DNA of 64,000 nucleotides. Source: Gemmatimonadales bacterium. GTDB taxonomy: Bacteria; Gemmatimonadota; Gemmatimonadetes; Gemmatimonadales; GWC2-71-9. Location: the NCBI GenBank assembly GCA_019637315.1, contig JAHBVU010000007.1, forward strand, positions 1-64,000. Reading direction: 5' to 3'. The position numbers were made by a program, and so were the translations under genes. The stretch's first letter is position 1, and every line of letters starts with the position of its first letter. Below the pieces are notes generated by a model. The model was not told the DNA's origin, did not search any database, and worked only from the letters and a program-made list of their open reading frames with translations. Below are positions 55,799 through 64,000 of this stretch, piece after piece.

Positions 55799-57718
55799 CT
55801 AGATTTTCCACCCCAGCAAGTTGAAGGTCGAGAGGGACCAAAAGAACAGCAGTGCCAGTACAACTACGGCGCTGTGCCTGACTCGCGCCATCACCGTTCC
55901 GGCGCCCTCCCGCCATTGCCCGATAGCCACCCACCCTGCCAGGAGCGTCAGGACTGCGCCAAGAACTGGCAGGACCAGAGCCACCTTGAGGCTGGTTGGC
56001 GTCTCCTGGAAGATCGCCTCGGCACCTTTGGCGAAGATCGATACCAGCACCAGGACAAACACGATCTGACTCAGGGCAATCAGCACGGTCAGGCGCCGCC
56101 CCCGGCCAATCAGGTCGGGAACCGGCTGGCGTCCCGGGTTCCCACGATTCGCGAAGCGAACCAGCGCGATGATCAGGATCAGGACGAAGACGACGAGCCC
56201 GGCAATCAACACGTTCCGGTGGAAGGCGATGCCACCCAACCCCTCGTAACGTTCGATGGCCATCATCGGCCCGGCACCCATGAAGCCGTGGGTGATGACC
56301 CCACGATCATTCTCCCGGAAAGCGAAGAGACCACCGGACACCATGTCACGAAACAAGAGTGAATCGACAGGCACCAGCCGCGCACCGATGCTCGGCAGAT
56401 ACAGCGATCCGTCCTCATCGGCCTGAATCACCACCGGACTCGCCAGGTCGAAGACTGCCATGTAGGTGGAGTAGTTGCGGCGGTTCATCAGATACTCACC
56501 GGCGTAGCGCTTGGCGCCCGTCTTGGCCCCCTCGCTGAGCACCGGGAACGGCGTGGTGTCGGGATAGAAGCGATCGAGCACGGTCTGCAGAAACGGAGCA
56601 AAACTGACCGCGCCACCTGTGCTCGTGTTGGTCGACATGAAGATGCCGACGTTGTCCTCGAGGATCAGCGCCAGGTCCGAATGAAACCACTGGGTGTCGC
56701 CACCGTGACCAATGATGCGAACGCCGTGGCTCGACTTCTCATAGAAGCCGTGGGCAAAGCCAGGAATCCTCGGGTCATGCCCCTGCAAACGGCTGTACAT
56801 CAACGCGGCCGTGGCCGGCGAAAAGATCGTGGCCGAGCCGGACGTGCCATTGCCGAGGTAGGCAATCATCAGTTTGGCCATATCGTTGGCCGAAGCGGAG
56901 ATCGAACCGGCGGGCGCTGCACCTGTGACGATCTCGAAAGGTCGCGGCTCGTACCGGTGCGCCTTCCACTCGTAGCCTTCCGACATGTAGGGCACCAGGT
57001 TGGCTGGCAGCGGCTGCCGTCCGGTGGTGTGCGCCATGCCCAGCGGCTGGAAGATGTGCTGTTCGATGTAGTCATCCCAGCTCAGACCAGAAACCCGCTC
57101 CACGATGTAGCCGGCCAGCGCGGTCCCCCAGTTCGAATAGGCAGAAAAGGCACCCGGCGGCCTGACGCGCGCCGGCATATGACTGGGCAGCCATTCGCTC
57201 ATCGGCCGAATGGCGGTGGAGTCCGTAGTGAAGAGCCCGCGCGGATCTTCTTCGAGCCCTGGCGTATGCGCCAGGATATGCCGCAGCGTGATTGGCTCGG
57301 CGAAGGTGTCCGGAATCTTGAAGTCGAGGTACTCGTTGACGTCCCTGTCGAGATCGAGTTTGCCCTGCTCGACGAGCTGCATCACGGCCGTCCAGGTCAC
57401 CAGCTTGGTGACCGAACCGATTCGGAACATCGTGGTGGCCGGATCGACGGGGGTCCGCTTGGCTATGTCCGCGTAGCCATAGCCCCGGGAAAAGAACAGC
57501 GCCCCATCCTTGACGACCGACACGGTCACGCCCGCGATATTCTTCTCGCGCATGTAGACCCGCACCACACCGTCCAGGTAGGTCTCCAACTCTGCCACAC
57601 TGTGAATCCCGCGCGGTGGGGCCGACGCCGCAACGGGAACCGACTGTCCTGCCGCTCCGGTCTGGCCAGCCACCAGCAGAGCCATCACCGCCAACACGAA
57701 ACCTGCGAGAGCCGGCAC
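55799..57718 (-). CDS. Beta-lactamase-family serine hydrolase with C-terminal membrane domain
   Basis: An exported protein of about 639 residues. A signal peptide precedes a class C/penicillin-binding fold with Ser-x-x-Lys in IGSVTKLVTW (about 100-104), Tyr-Ser-Asn in FSAYSNWG and HGG in IIGHGGDT. The last 150 residues contain four membrane helices (such as LIAGLVVFVLILIIALVRF). It may be an esterase, D-aminopeptidase or penicillin-binding-like enzyme rather than a resistance enzyme. I prefer the GTG at 57718, behind GGGAGG; a TTG at 57760 would add 14 residues but lies in a promoter-like palindrome. Confidence 0.85.
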   Translation of the reverse strand: MPALAGFVLAVMALLVAGQTGAAGQSVPVAASAPPRGIHSVAELETYLDGVVRVYMREKNIAGVTVSVVKDGALFFSRGYGYADIAKRTPVDPATTMFRIGSVTKLVTWTAVMQLVEQGKLDLDRDVNEYLDFKIPDTFAEPITLRHILAHTPGLEEDPRGLFTTDSTAIRPMSEWLPSHMPARVRPPGAFSAYSNWGTALAGYIVERVSGLSWDDYIEQHIFQPLGMAHTTGRQPLPANLVPYMSEGYEWKAHRYEPRPFEIVTGAAPAGSISASANDMAKLMIAYLGNGTSGSATIFSPATAALMYSRLQGHDPRIPGFAHGFYEKSSHGVRIIGHGGDTQWFHSDLALILEDNVGIFMSTNTSTGGAVSFAPFLQTVLDRFYPDTTPFPVLSEGAKTGAKRYAGEYLMNRRNYSTYMAVFDLASPVVIQADEDGSLYLPSIGARLVPVDSLLFRDMVSGGLFAFRENDRGVITHGFMGAGPMMAIERYEGLGGIAFHRNVLIAGLVVFVLILIIALVRFANRGNPGRQPVPDLIGRGRRLTVLIALSQIVFVLVLVSIFAKGAEAIFQETPTSLKVALVLPVLGAVLTLLAGWVAIGQWREGAGTVMARVRHSAVVVLALLFFWSLSTFNLLGWKI

Positions 57719-57750
57719 CTGGTGCCTCCCGGGGAGAACGGTTCGCTGCT

Positions 57751-57760
57751 TTGTATACAA
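57751..57760 (-). promoter_or_regulatory. TTGTATACAA palindrome, -10-like element for the serine hydrolase
   Basis: The perfect 10-bp palindrome TTGTATACAA includes TATACA, a good -10 match, 33 nt before the chosen GTG. Transcription from it would give a short leader with the GGGAGG ribosome binding site. The 10-mer GTATACAATT within it recurs at 60817-60826 on the opposite strand. Confidence 0.45.
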
Positions 57761-57897
57761 TTATTGGAAATCATACGTTGCATCCTGCCGGCAGGTTTCG
57801 CAAGCCTGGCGGTCACCGCTGGCCGGGCGAGCAGGTAGCGTAGTACTTTGGGATCCGTCCTCCTTCACTTCCCCAAGACGCCGGAGCAACCCCGACG

Positions 57898-58935
57898 GTG
57901 CGAATCGCCGTAGTCTTCGACACCCCCTATACCGGGTGGACGGCCGAACGACATCGCAAGCAGATGCAGGACGAAATGGCCGGTACCGTCGACGTGCCTG
58001 ACGTGGAGGTCGAGTATCAGGTGACGGCGGCGCTGGAGGCCAACGGCCACGAGACGCTGATGATCGGGGTTTACGACGATCTGCGTGTCGTCCTGGACGC
58101 ATGCCTCGAGTGGAAGCCCGACCTCGTGGTCAATTGTGCCGAGGCGTTTCGCGATCCGCGGAACGACTATGTCTTCCCTGCGCTGCTCGATTCGATCGGG
58201 GTCCGCTATACCGGCTCGCCAGCACAGGGGCTCCTGGTCTCGCGAGACAAGGCGATGAGCAAGAAGGTGCTCGCCTACCACGGCATCAGGGTGCCGGGCT
58301 TCACCACGTTTCGCCTGGGAGAAACGGTGAGCGAAGCCCCGACCATGCCCTTTCCGCTGATCGTCAAGCCGCTCTCGTCGGATGCGTCGGTTGGGATTGC
58401 GCAGGCTTCCGTGGTCAACGACGTGGCCAGCCTGGCCGAGCGGGTGGGGTTTGTTCATCAGCGCTACCAGCAGCCGGCCATCGTCGAGGAGTTCGTGGCG
58501 GGTCGCGAGTTGTACGCCGGGGTGCTCGGCAACGGCCCAGGTCTCCAGGTGCTGCCGCTCACCGAGCTCGTGTTCGACAAGGAAATGAACGCGCCCGAAG
58601 AACGGATTGCGACGTCGTCCACCAAATGGGACGAGCCGTACCGACTCCGGCGGCGGATCCGTTATCAGTTTGCCAGGCCGGTGTCGGCAGCTGCGCGAGA
58701 GCAGATCGAATGGATTTGCCGCACCGCCTGCCGCGCATTGTGGCTCTGCGACTATGCCCGAATCGACGTTCGGCTCACCGACAACGACGAAGTCTGGGTG
58801 CTCGAGGCCAACGCGAACCCGTATATCTCGGAAGGGCACGAGTTTGCCAACTCCGCGGAGAAGATCGGCCTCGACTACCATCAGTTGATCGAGCGGATCG
58901 TCACCGACGCCATGGCCCGGTACGCCAATGCCTAG
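57898..58935 (+). CDS. ATP-grasp ligase (D-Ala-D-Ala ligase-like)
   Basis: A 345-residue ATP-grasp enzyme most similar in layout to D-alanine-D-alanine ligase: N-terminal RIAVVFDTPYTGW, DKAMSKKVLAYHGIRVPGF, nucleotide-site PLIVKPLSSDASVGI, VEEFVAGRELYAGVLGN, and metal-site WVLEANANPYIS near the C-terminus. True Ddl proteins have N-P-G in this last motif; here it is N-P-Y, so a different substrate is likely. The start is GTG at 57898. Its end overlaps the zinc-ribbon HELGH gene by 8 nt, and a 57-residue gene follows, hinting at a peptide- or cell-wall-modifying cassette. Confidence 0.82.
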   Translation: MRIAVVFDTPYTGWTAERHRKQMQDEMAGTVDVPDVEVEYQVTAALEANGHETLMIGVYDDLRVVLDACLEWKPDLVVNCAEAFRDPRNDYVFPALLDSIGVRYTGSPAQGLLVSRDKAMSKKVLAYHGIRVPGFTTFRLGETVSEAPTMPFPLIVKPLSSDASVGIAQASVVNDVASLAERVGFVHQRYQQPAIVEEFVAGRELYAGVLGNGPGLQVLPLTELVFDKEMNAPEERIATSSTKWDEPYRLRRRIRYQFARPVSAAAREQIEWICRTACRALWLCDYARIDVRLTDNDEVWVLEANANPYISEGHEFANSAEKIGLDYHQLIERIVTDAMARYANA

Positions 58936-59911
58936 GGTGCCGCCGGACGATCCGCGCTGTCGGTGCGGCTACCCGCTCAAGCGGTACTGGTGGTATTGCC
59001 CCGACTGCGGCCGATCGCAGCGCTGGCCGGAGATGAGCGAAATCACCGGCAAGCGCTGCCCCGAGTGCAGCTGGGCCGTTTCGCCCAAGTTCTCCTATTG
59101 CCCTTGGTGCGCATCCGACATCGCGGAATCCCGATCGTCGCCGGAACCGCTCAAAGCCCCGGCCGGCTTTCGCATGGACGCCCGCTGCGATGGGGGGTGC
59201 GGCGGCGGGGTGCAGTACCCGATGGCCTACTGCCCTTGGTGCGCCGCGGAACAGGAGTGGAACGAGGACAGCAAGTTCGAAGGCGACTGCGCCCACTGCG
59301 CGCGGGGGGTGGACGACTGGATGGATCACTGCCCTTGGTGCGGTGAGGATGCCACGGGCCGAGATCTGATTCCGCGCGCGCTGCTCCGGGTTCGCCGCCT
59401 GCTCAAAGTGTCCCGGGTACCGAGCTGGGGCTATCGGGTGCTGCTCCGACCCGGAGTGTCAGGGGTCGATCCGGCCTATCCCAAGATCGTCGAGATCGAG
59501 CAGAAGTATGTCTCGGGCCGTCGGCGTGACGAGATACCCTGGACGATGCTGGTGGGCCTGATCAGCCATGAGCTGGGCCACAGTTTCCTCTATCACCATT
59601 GGCATTGGACCCAGTCCGCCGCGTTTCGGCGCGTCTTTGGCGAGGCCAAGAAGGCCTATCGCGTCAACGACGATGCCTGGGTCGATTTTCAGCGGCGGCG
59701 GGTCGCCATCAATCCCGTCGATCACGTCAGCGGCTATGCCGCCCGGCACCCGCAGGAAGACTTCGCCGAGACGTTCCGGTACTATGTCACTCGGGGCGGC
59801 CGCCTGCGGGAGCTGTTTGCCGAACTGGGCCAGAAGCGCAAAGGGGTCCCGGTCTACGAGAAGTTCCTGGTGCTGCAGTCCTTGATCCGATCGGTCAACG
59901 CCTCGCGCTGA
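58928..59911 (+). CDS. Four-zinc-ribbon protein with HELGH metallopeptidase-like domain
   Basis: A 327-residue soluble protein. The first 140 residues contain four Cys4 ribbons: CRCG...CPDCG, CPEC...CPWCAS, CDGGCGG...CPWCAA and CAHC...CPWCGE. The C-terminal domain has a zincin helix ISHELGHSFLYHH (about 217-229) and a likely third ligand in HPQEDFAETFRYY (about 275-287). Zinc peptidase activity is a motif-based guess. It overlaps the ATP-grasp gene by 8 nt and precedes the 57-residue gene by 94 bp. I know no named family with this exact combination. Confidence 0.75.
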   Translation: MPRVPPDDPRCRCGYPLKRYWWYCPDCGRSQRWPEMSEITGKRCPECSWAVSPKFSYCPWCASDIAESRSSPEPLKAPAGFRMDARCDGGCGGGVQYPMAYCPWCAAEQEWNEDSKFEGDCAHCARGVDDWMDHCPWCGEDATGRDLIPRALLRVRRLLKVSRVPSWGYRVLLRPGVSGVDPAYPKIVEIEQKYVSGRRRDEIPWTMLVGLISHELGHSFLYHHWHWTQSAAFRRVFGEAKKAYRVNDDAWVDFQRRRVAINPVDHVSGYAARHPQEDFAETFRYYVTRGGRLRELFAELGQKRKGVPVYEKFLVLQSLIRSVNASR

Positions 59912-60005
59912 GGGGGGCTGCCGGCCCAGGCCCTTTCTCGCCGGGTGGCACCCCGTTACCATCCGGGGCGGAAGCTGCTGTCCAACGCGGAAACCGGGAG
60001 GTCAT

Positions 60006-60179
60006 GTGGGCAAGAAGGAAGACGCGATGATCGCGAAGCTGGTCAAAAAGGCCAACGCGAAAGTCGCTCCGCCGAAAGATCGTTCGTCGCAATACGATGA
60101 CACGCTTCGGGTCCGGCAGAACGACGAAAATTCCGAGACGAAGCAACTGTTCAAAGAGATGCGGCGCCGCGAGTTCTGA
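60006..60179 (+). CDS. 57-residue highly charged protein in ATP-grasp/HELGH cassette
   Basis: A small gene missed by length filters. GTG 60006 follows GGGAGG at 59996-60001. The protein begins MGKKEDAMIAKLVKKANAK and ends LFKEMRRREF; it is rich in Lys, Arg, Glu, Asp and Gln with a predicted helical first third. No Cys, signal peptide or Gly-Gly motif is seen. It could be a substrate, an adaptor or a stand-alone regulatory peptide. Its place after the ATP-grasp and HELGH genes makes it the prime candidate partner, but the link rests on proximity. Confidence 0.6.
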   Translation: MGKKEDAMIAKLVKKANAKVAPPKDRSSQYDDTLRVRQNDENSETKQLFKEMRRREF

Positions 60180-60207
60180 CGGCGCCGTTGTCGTTTGTCG
60201 GACTGAA

Positions 60208-60603
60208 TCAGGGCTCGGTGTTACGCTGCAGGTGCAGCCAGGCCTTCGCTTCGCGATAGGCGTCCTTCCCGAACCGGCTGTCCGAAAAGTACTTACTCCG
60301 ACCGCGATAGCGGGCCTGCCATCCGCAGGTCGTCGCAGAGTCGAGCCGAACCACGCATCCTCCCGCCGCCTTGCTCGTTGGCCCGTGAAACGGCGCCGCA
60401 ACCCGGTCGACATGAGAATAGGTCAAGCCGCGTAACGCGTCGCGGAGTGTCTTATAAGAAACACGATTCGCCCGGGCCATGCGCGCAATGGGATAGTAAC
60501 CCATCCCGTGCGCGGCACGTCGGATTTCCATCACGAAATCTTCGGACAGGCGAGCGGAGCCGTGTCGACTGCCGCGCTTCGGTGGCACAGTTATCGTTGG
60601 CAT
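60208..60603 (-). CDS. Small HTH plus AP2-like DNA-binding protein
   Basis: A 131-residue protein. Residues about 18-60 (LSEDFVMEIRRAAHGMGYYPIARMARANRVSYKTLRDALRG in part) form a helix-turn-helix resembling those attached to HNH homing enzymes. Residues about 92-125 (CGWQARYRGRSKYFSDSRFG, EAKAWL) match the AP2-like integrase-type fold of homing endonucleases. No HNH or GIY-YIG nuclease is present, so it may be a decayed homing endonuclease or a captured regulator. The ATG has no strong ribosome binding site. Confidence 0.6.
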   Translation of the reverse strand: MPTITVPPKRGSRHGSARLSEDFVMEIRRAAHGMGYYPIARMARANRVSYKTLRDALRGLTYSHVDRVAAPFHGPTSKAAGGCVVRLDSATTCGWQARYRGRSKYFSDSRFGKDAYREAKAWLHLQRNTEP

Positions 60604-60955
60604 CGAGGCAGATCAGTTTCCAGGTACGACATGACGGTGACGTGCAACCCCTGTATCTCGTGAGGACGATCGAGCAACGAACCGCCAACACGCGCGGATC
60701 GACCGCAATGAAGAACGACCGTTGCCGAAACCACGAGGCTCGAGAACACCGGAACGACAGGACGAGTGAATCAGCACGGCAGAGGCCCCGTCTCGGCAAA
60801 GCAAATGCGAATACACAATTGTATACGAACTTCGGGGATACTAAGGGTCTCTCGGGCTGTTGTCCATCGGCCAGTTGCAACAAAACTGCTTCGATACGGG
60901 CGACGAGTGAGGAGTCGCCGCGAGGTCACCCCGTTTCATGTAGCAAACGCGACGA
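60604..60955. other. Compositionally distinct intergenic stretch
   Basis: About 352 bp with lower GC than the flanks and no credible gene; longer frames here are shadows of the AP2-like and DUF4249 genes. The structured element ATACACAATTGTATAC at 60811-60826 contains the 10-mer shared with the serine-hydrolase promoter region. Other features are not seen. Confidence 0.5.
60811..60826. promoter_or_regulatory. Near-palindromic site sharing a 10-mer with 57751-57760
   Basis: ATACACAATTGTATAC is a near-palindrome around ACAATTGT. Its minus-strand form contains GTATACAATT, which also occurs at 57754-57763. It lies about 210 bp upstream of the AP2-like start. It may be a -10 element or a regulator site; this is suggested by sequence only. 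Confidence 0.35.
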
Positions 60956-61834
60956 TTACCTGATCGGAGGCGGAACCACCGCCGAGGCGCCAAACGACTC
61001 TGCCGCGAGGAAGTACCCGAGGGGGACGCGACTCGGCGTGGTCAGATTCACGACATTACCTCGGACCGAGACCGGCGGGGCAGCGAAAGGATTGCCGCCT
61101 CCGGTCATTTGCTCGAGCAGCACGAAGTAGTAACGATATGCATCCTCAGAGAGGGCAACCTGTCGGATCTGGACGTGTTGACCCGGCAGAAGGACCTCTT
61201 CGTCGAATGGCGTGTAACCAACTATTCGCCCCCCGTCGTAGAAGCGGTCGGCGCTGAGAATCCGGAATCGCGTTCCGGGGTCGATCTGAGCACGGCGACG
61301 ACCATCGACGCTCAGTTCCCAAAAGTAGAAGTTGTTGACGCCCGGCGGGTCGGCGTAATCGATCGTCGCGCGATACCCGGCTTCGCTTCCGAGCGAGGCT
61401 TCCTGATAGACGAAGTAGAGCTCCTCGATCGGGGCGACCGGCAAGAGGGTCGAGGTGGCGCGATAGCGATCGCCTTGATAGTCGATCAGCAGCGTGTACC
61501 GACGACCCACCACCGGTGTGAAGCTCCCATGCAGGTACTCGCCGCTGCCCCGTTGACGCTCCGTGAAGAGATAGCTCTCGCCAGGCTGGCCTTCGACTCT
61601 GACCACAGCGCCGGTGGCTGCGGGAGTGGCGCCGACTCCGGTGACCGCATCGGTCGTGGTCAGCACGATCCGCTGCTCGCCGGGGTTGCCCCAGTTGCGG
61701 AGCTCGATCCGGGCATCGACGACCAGACGACGCGGCCCTTCCGGCAAGTCGAGCTCGACCACGCGCGTGCATCCCGGCAGCGCCAGGAGTGCGAGGAGCG
61801 CGAGCAACCGGAACGGCGAATCGAGACGCGGCAT
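60956..61834 (-). CDS. DUF4249 outer-membrane-associated lipoprotein
   Basis: A 292-residue predicted lipoprotein, lipobox LALPGC with Cys22, and a beta-rich DUF4249 domain over nearly the whole length (VVDARIELRNWGN near the start, DPPGVNNFYFWEL in the middle). The family is found next to TonB-dependent receptors in Bacteroidota and relatives and is thought to be a surface or periplasmic partner. It directly follows the receptor gene here (3 bp between), on the same strand. Confidence 0.85.
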   Translation of the reverse strand: MPRLDSPFRLLALLALLALPGCTRVVELDLPEGPRRLVVDARIELRNWGNPGEQRIVLTTTDAVTGVGATPAATGAVVRVEGQPGESYLFTERQRGSGEYLHGSFTPVVGRRYTLLIDYQGDRYRATSTLLPVAPIEELYFVYQEASLGSEAGYRATIDYADPPGVNNFYFWELSVDGRRRAQIDPGTRFRILSADRFYDGGRIVGYTPFDEEVLLPGQHVQIRQVALSEDAYRYYFVLLEQMTGGGNPFAAPPVSVRGNVVNLTTPSRVPLGYFLAAESFGASAVVPPPIR

Positions 61835-61837
61835 CGA

Positions 61838-64000
61838 TCAGAACCGGAAGGAGAACGAGGCGCTGGGAACCAGACCAAAGATCGAAGTCTGCACCGCCTC
61901 GAGCTGGGTCGGGTTGCCTTCGACTTGCTGAAATGCGATCGACTGAGCGTTGAACCTGTTGTACGCGTTGAAGAGACCGAGCTGGAGCTGCTTCCCGCCC
62001 CAGCTGCGGGTAAAGGTCAAATCAAGCCGATGATAGGCCGGGAGCCGCGCCGCATTCCGGTCGCCGTACTGGAGCAGCCAGAGGCCATCGTAGACACCGC
62101 GCGATACCGGGTAGGTAACCGGCAACCCGCTGCGGAGGACGAAGGTGCCGCCGACCGACCAGCGGCCACCCAGCGGATGCAGCGCCACGACTGCGAGATC
62201 GTGGGTCTTGTCGAACGGTGAAGGATAGAAGCGGCCCTGGTTGATGCCGGCATCACCCGCTCCGAGTCCGGTCAGCTGTCGTTCCGATCGACTCAAGGTG
62301 TAGCTGACCCAGCCCGTCAGCCGGCCGGACCGCTTCCGAGCATGGACTTCGAGACCATACGCGCGCCCTCTTCCCTGCAACATCTCCGTTTCCAGCCGTT
62401 CGTTGAGCGCGAGATCCGCACCATCGACGAAGTCGGTGACATTGCTGAGCCGCTTGTAGTAGCCCTCGACCGACAGCTCGTACTGGTCGCCGCCGAGCGT
62501 CGCGGCGTAACCCAGTGCGACCTGATCTGCTTGCTGCGGATCGAGATAGGGCCCCACCGGCTCCCAGACGTCGACCGGCGTCGGGGCGTTGCTGTTCGAG
62601 ACGAGATGGAGATACTGACGGGTCCGGGTGTAGCTCGCTTTGAGACTGGCCGTCGGACTGACACCGACCCTGAGTGAGACGCGTGGTTCGAGGCCGGCAA
62701 ACCCTGCAATCCGTTCCCCAGTGCCATAACGCACACTGTCGATGGGCTCGCCGCGCTGGTACCGTTCGAGCACCCGATCGTACACCACCGGCGCGTTGTC
62801 GGCGTACTGATACAAGGTTCCCGGTCCGTTGCGATGAAAGCCCGCATACCGGATTCCGTAGCGAACCGAGACTGCCGGGGTGAGGTCGATCTCGTGACTG
62901 AGATGAACCGCCCGGCTCGTCCCTCGACGTTCGTCGAGCCGAAACGGCACCACGGGCGACGCGCCGACCGGATCGACGCTGCCCGGTTCGATCCGATGCC
63001 AGACGAGCTCGGCGCCAGCTTCGACCGTGTTGCCGTTGCCGATGTAAAAGGTCTCGTTCACCTCGAAGGTGGTGCCACCGATCCGCGAGGCCCAGCGCAA
63101 ATCTCGGCCCGTGCCGAGGAAATCCAGGGCATAGTCGTATTCACTGCTGGCCAGCACCACCTTGGAGAAGATCCGATTGCCGACCGCCTGATTCCAGACA
63201 GCGCTCCCTGCGGTGTTGCCCCACCCTGCCTGAAACCGATCGATCAGGCCCAGGCGGTCGCGGCCGCGGTATCCGGCCAGCATGAGCGAGCCGTTCGAGC
63301 CCAGGCGCAGCGTGGTCTTGACATTGAGGTCATAGAAGTAGGCCGTGTTGCGGTTGAGCTCCGGATTGCTCGACAATCGCAGAAACAGATCGGCATAGGT
63401 GCGCCGACCGGCAACCAGGAACGAGCCCAGCTCGTTGGGCAGCGGTCCTTCCACCGCCAGTCGACTGGCCAGCACACCGACCGACCCGGTTCCTTCGACC
63501 CGGTTGCGGCTGCCCTCACGCTGCCGCACATCGAGTACCGAGGAGAGTCGCCCGCCGAAACGGGCCGGGATAGCACCCTTATATAGCTTGACGTCGTCGA
63601 CCGCGTCGCCGTTGAAGACGGAAAAGAAACCGAAGACGTGTGACGGGTTGTAAATGGTCGCCTCGTCGAGCCGAATCAGGTTCTGGTCGACGGTGCCGCC
63701 ACGAACGCTGAACCCGGTCGTGAAGTCGCTGGCGTTGCTGACACCGGGAAGCAGTGTCAGAGTACGGATCGGGTCGACCTCACCAAGCACGGCGGGAATC
63801 AGTCGGACCGTCCGGATGTCGACCCGTGCAGTGCTCATCTCCACGGTTCCGGGATCGATATCGGAGCTGTCGCGTCCGCCCTGCACGGCGACTTCCTCCA
63901 GTTCGTACGGGCGCGGAGTAAGCAGGAAGTCTCGAGAGAGCGACGTCGTCAGTTCGACCGTCGTGGTATCGGGGTAGTAGCCCACCGCGCGAATCCGGAT
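61838..64000 (-). CDS. TonB-dependent receptor with carboxypeptidase-like N-terminal domain, 5' end outside window
   Basis: An outer-membrane transporter; 720 residues are visible and the frame continues past the right edge. The visible N-terminal part (IRIRAVGYYPDTTTVELTTS) is the end of a CarboxypepD_reg-like domain. A plug domain follows (LTLLPGVSNASDFTTGF, VRGGTVDQNLIRLDEATI) and then a 22-strand-type barrel ending in a terminal Phe (SASFSFRF), as expected for outer-membrane proteins. It likely imports a siderophore, glycan or peptide together with the DUF4249 lipoprotein. No SusD is visible. Confidence 0.88.
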   Translation of the reverse strand: MRIRAVGYYPDTTTVELTTSLSRDFLLTPRPYELEEVAVQGGRDSSDIDPGTVEMSTARVDIRTVRLIPAVLGEVDPIRTLTLLPGVSNASDFTTGFSVRGGTVDQNLIRLDEATIYNPSHVFGFFSVFNGDAVDDVKLYKGAIPARFGGRLSSVLDVRQREGSRNRVEGTGSVGVLASRLAVEGPLPNELGSFLVAGRRTYADLFLRLSSNPELNRNTAYFYDLNVKTTLRLGSNGSLMLAGYRGRDRLGLIDRFQAGWGNTAGSAVWNQAVGNRIFSKVVLASSEYDYALDFLGTGRDLRWASRIGGTTFEVNETFYIGNGNTVEAGAELVWHRIEPGSVDPVGASPVVPFRLDERRGTSRAVHLSHEIDLTPAVSVRYGIRYAGFHRNGPGTLYQYADNAPVVYDRVLERYQRGEPIDSVRYGTGERIAGFAGLEPRVSLRVGVSPTASLKASYTRTRQYLHLVSNSNAPTPVDVWEPVGPYLDPQQADQVALGYAATLGGDQYELSVEGYYKRLSNVTDFVDGADLALNERLETEMLQGRGRAYGLEVHARKRSGRLTGWVSYTLSRSERQLTGLGAGDAGINQGRFYPSPFDKTHDLAVVALHPLGGRWSVGGTFVLRSGLPVTYPVSRGVYDGLWLLQYGDRNAARLPAYHRLDLTFTRSWGGKQLQLGLFNAYNRFNAQSIAFQQVEGNPTQLEAVQTSIFGLVPSASFSFRF

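Noticed and set aside
55799-57718. Antibiotic-resistance beta-lactamase call
   Set aside because: Size, C-terminal membrane helices and context do not match secreted class A-D enzymes; the fold also occurs in esterases and peptidases.
60378-61130. A 250-residue plus-strand frame across the low-GC patch
   Set aside because: It overlaps two better supported minus-strand genes, has no domain, and its residue make-up is that of shadow translation.

Overview
The window reads as the chromosome of a high-GC, Gram-negative, free-living bacterium. The best guess is Gemmatimonadota (inference). The support is outer-membrane biology (TonB-dependent receptor, DUF4249 lipoprotein, a family 9 heptosyltransferase-type enzyme, lipoproteins, FtsEX with an EnvC-like partner), many exported peptidases and hydrolases, and operons with 1-8 nt gene overlaps. 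Nearly all of the sequence is coding. I see no rRNA operon, CRISPR array, insertion sequence or replication origin.

Layout. 1-1240: the end of a tyrosine recombinase gene runs in from the left edge and faces the 3' end of a tRNA-Ile(GAU) gene, which looks like the edge of an integrated element lying outside the window. 1277-5761: an acidic small protein, typA, a CDF metal exporter and a divergent CorC/HlyC-type membrane protein. 5758-15528 (minus): a compact operon DUF58 - BatA/VWA - mfd - PpiC lipoprotein - SurA-like - pdxA. 15721-19805: a small secreted protein, an M28 peptidase coupled to an AhpD-like protein, and two tandem EamA transporters.

19898-30004 (plus): a run of ten genes, nearly all overlapping: lepA, glycosyltransferase 9, ROK kinase, PfkB-like kinase, a GHKL ATPase, a STAS-like/winged-helix protein, a PLP lyase, ftsE, ftsX and an EnvC-like protein. 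The GHKL/STAS-like pair is an unassigned regulatory module and has its own leaderless-type promoter. 30025-37546: a diguanylate cyclase, pckA behind an 18-bp palindrome, an HD hydrolase, an amidohydrolase-CIA30 fusion and a secreted DinB-like protein. 37678-42133 (minus): flippase-like protein - triple-FHA protein - PP2C phosphatase - MacB-like permease. 42152-48739: uvrA, a PLP decarboxylase, two single-domain response regulators, an AlkA-type glycosylase and an RsbX-like phosphatase. tRNA-Asn(GUU) follows.

49282-55611: holB-moaC-lytic transglycosylase, an MltD-like lipoprotein with three LysM repeats, and ilvE with three uncharacterised small genes behind it. 55799-60179: a membrane-anchored beta-lactamase-family hydrolase, then a cassette of an ATP-grasp ligase, a four-zinc-ribbon HELGH protein and a 57-residue protein. 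This cassette is the most system-like novelty in the window. 60208-64000: a small AP2-like DNA-binding protein in a compositionally softer patch, a DUF4249 lipoprotein and a TonB-dependent receptor cut by the right edge.
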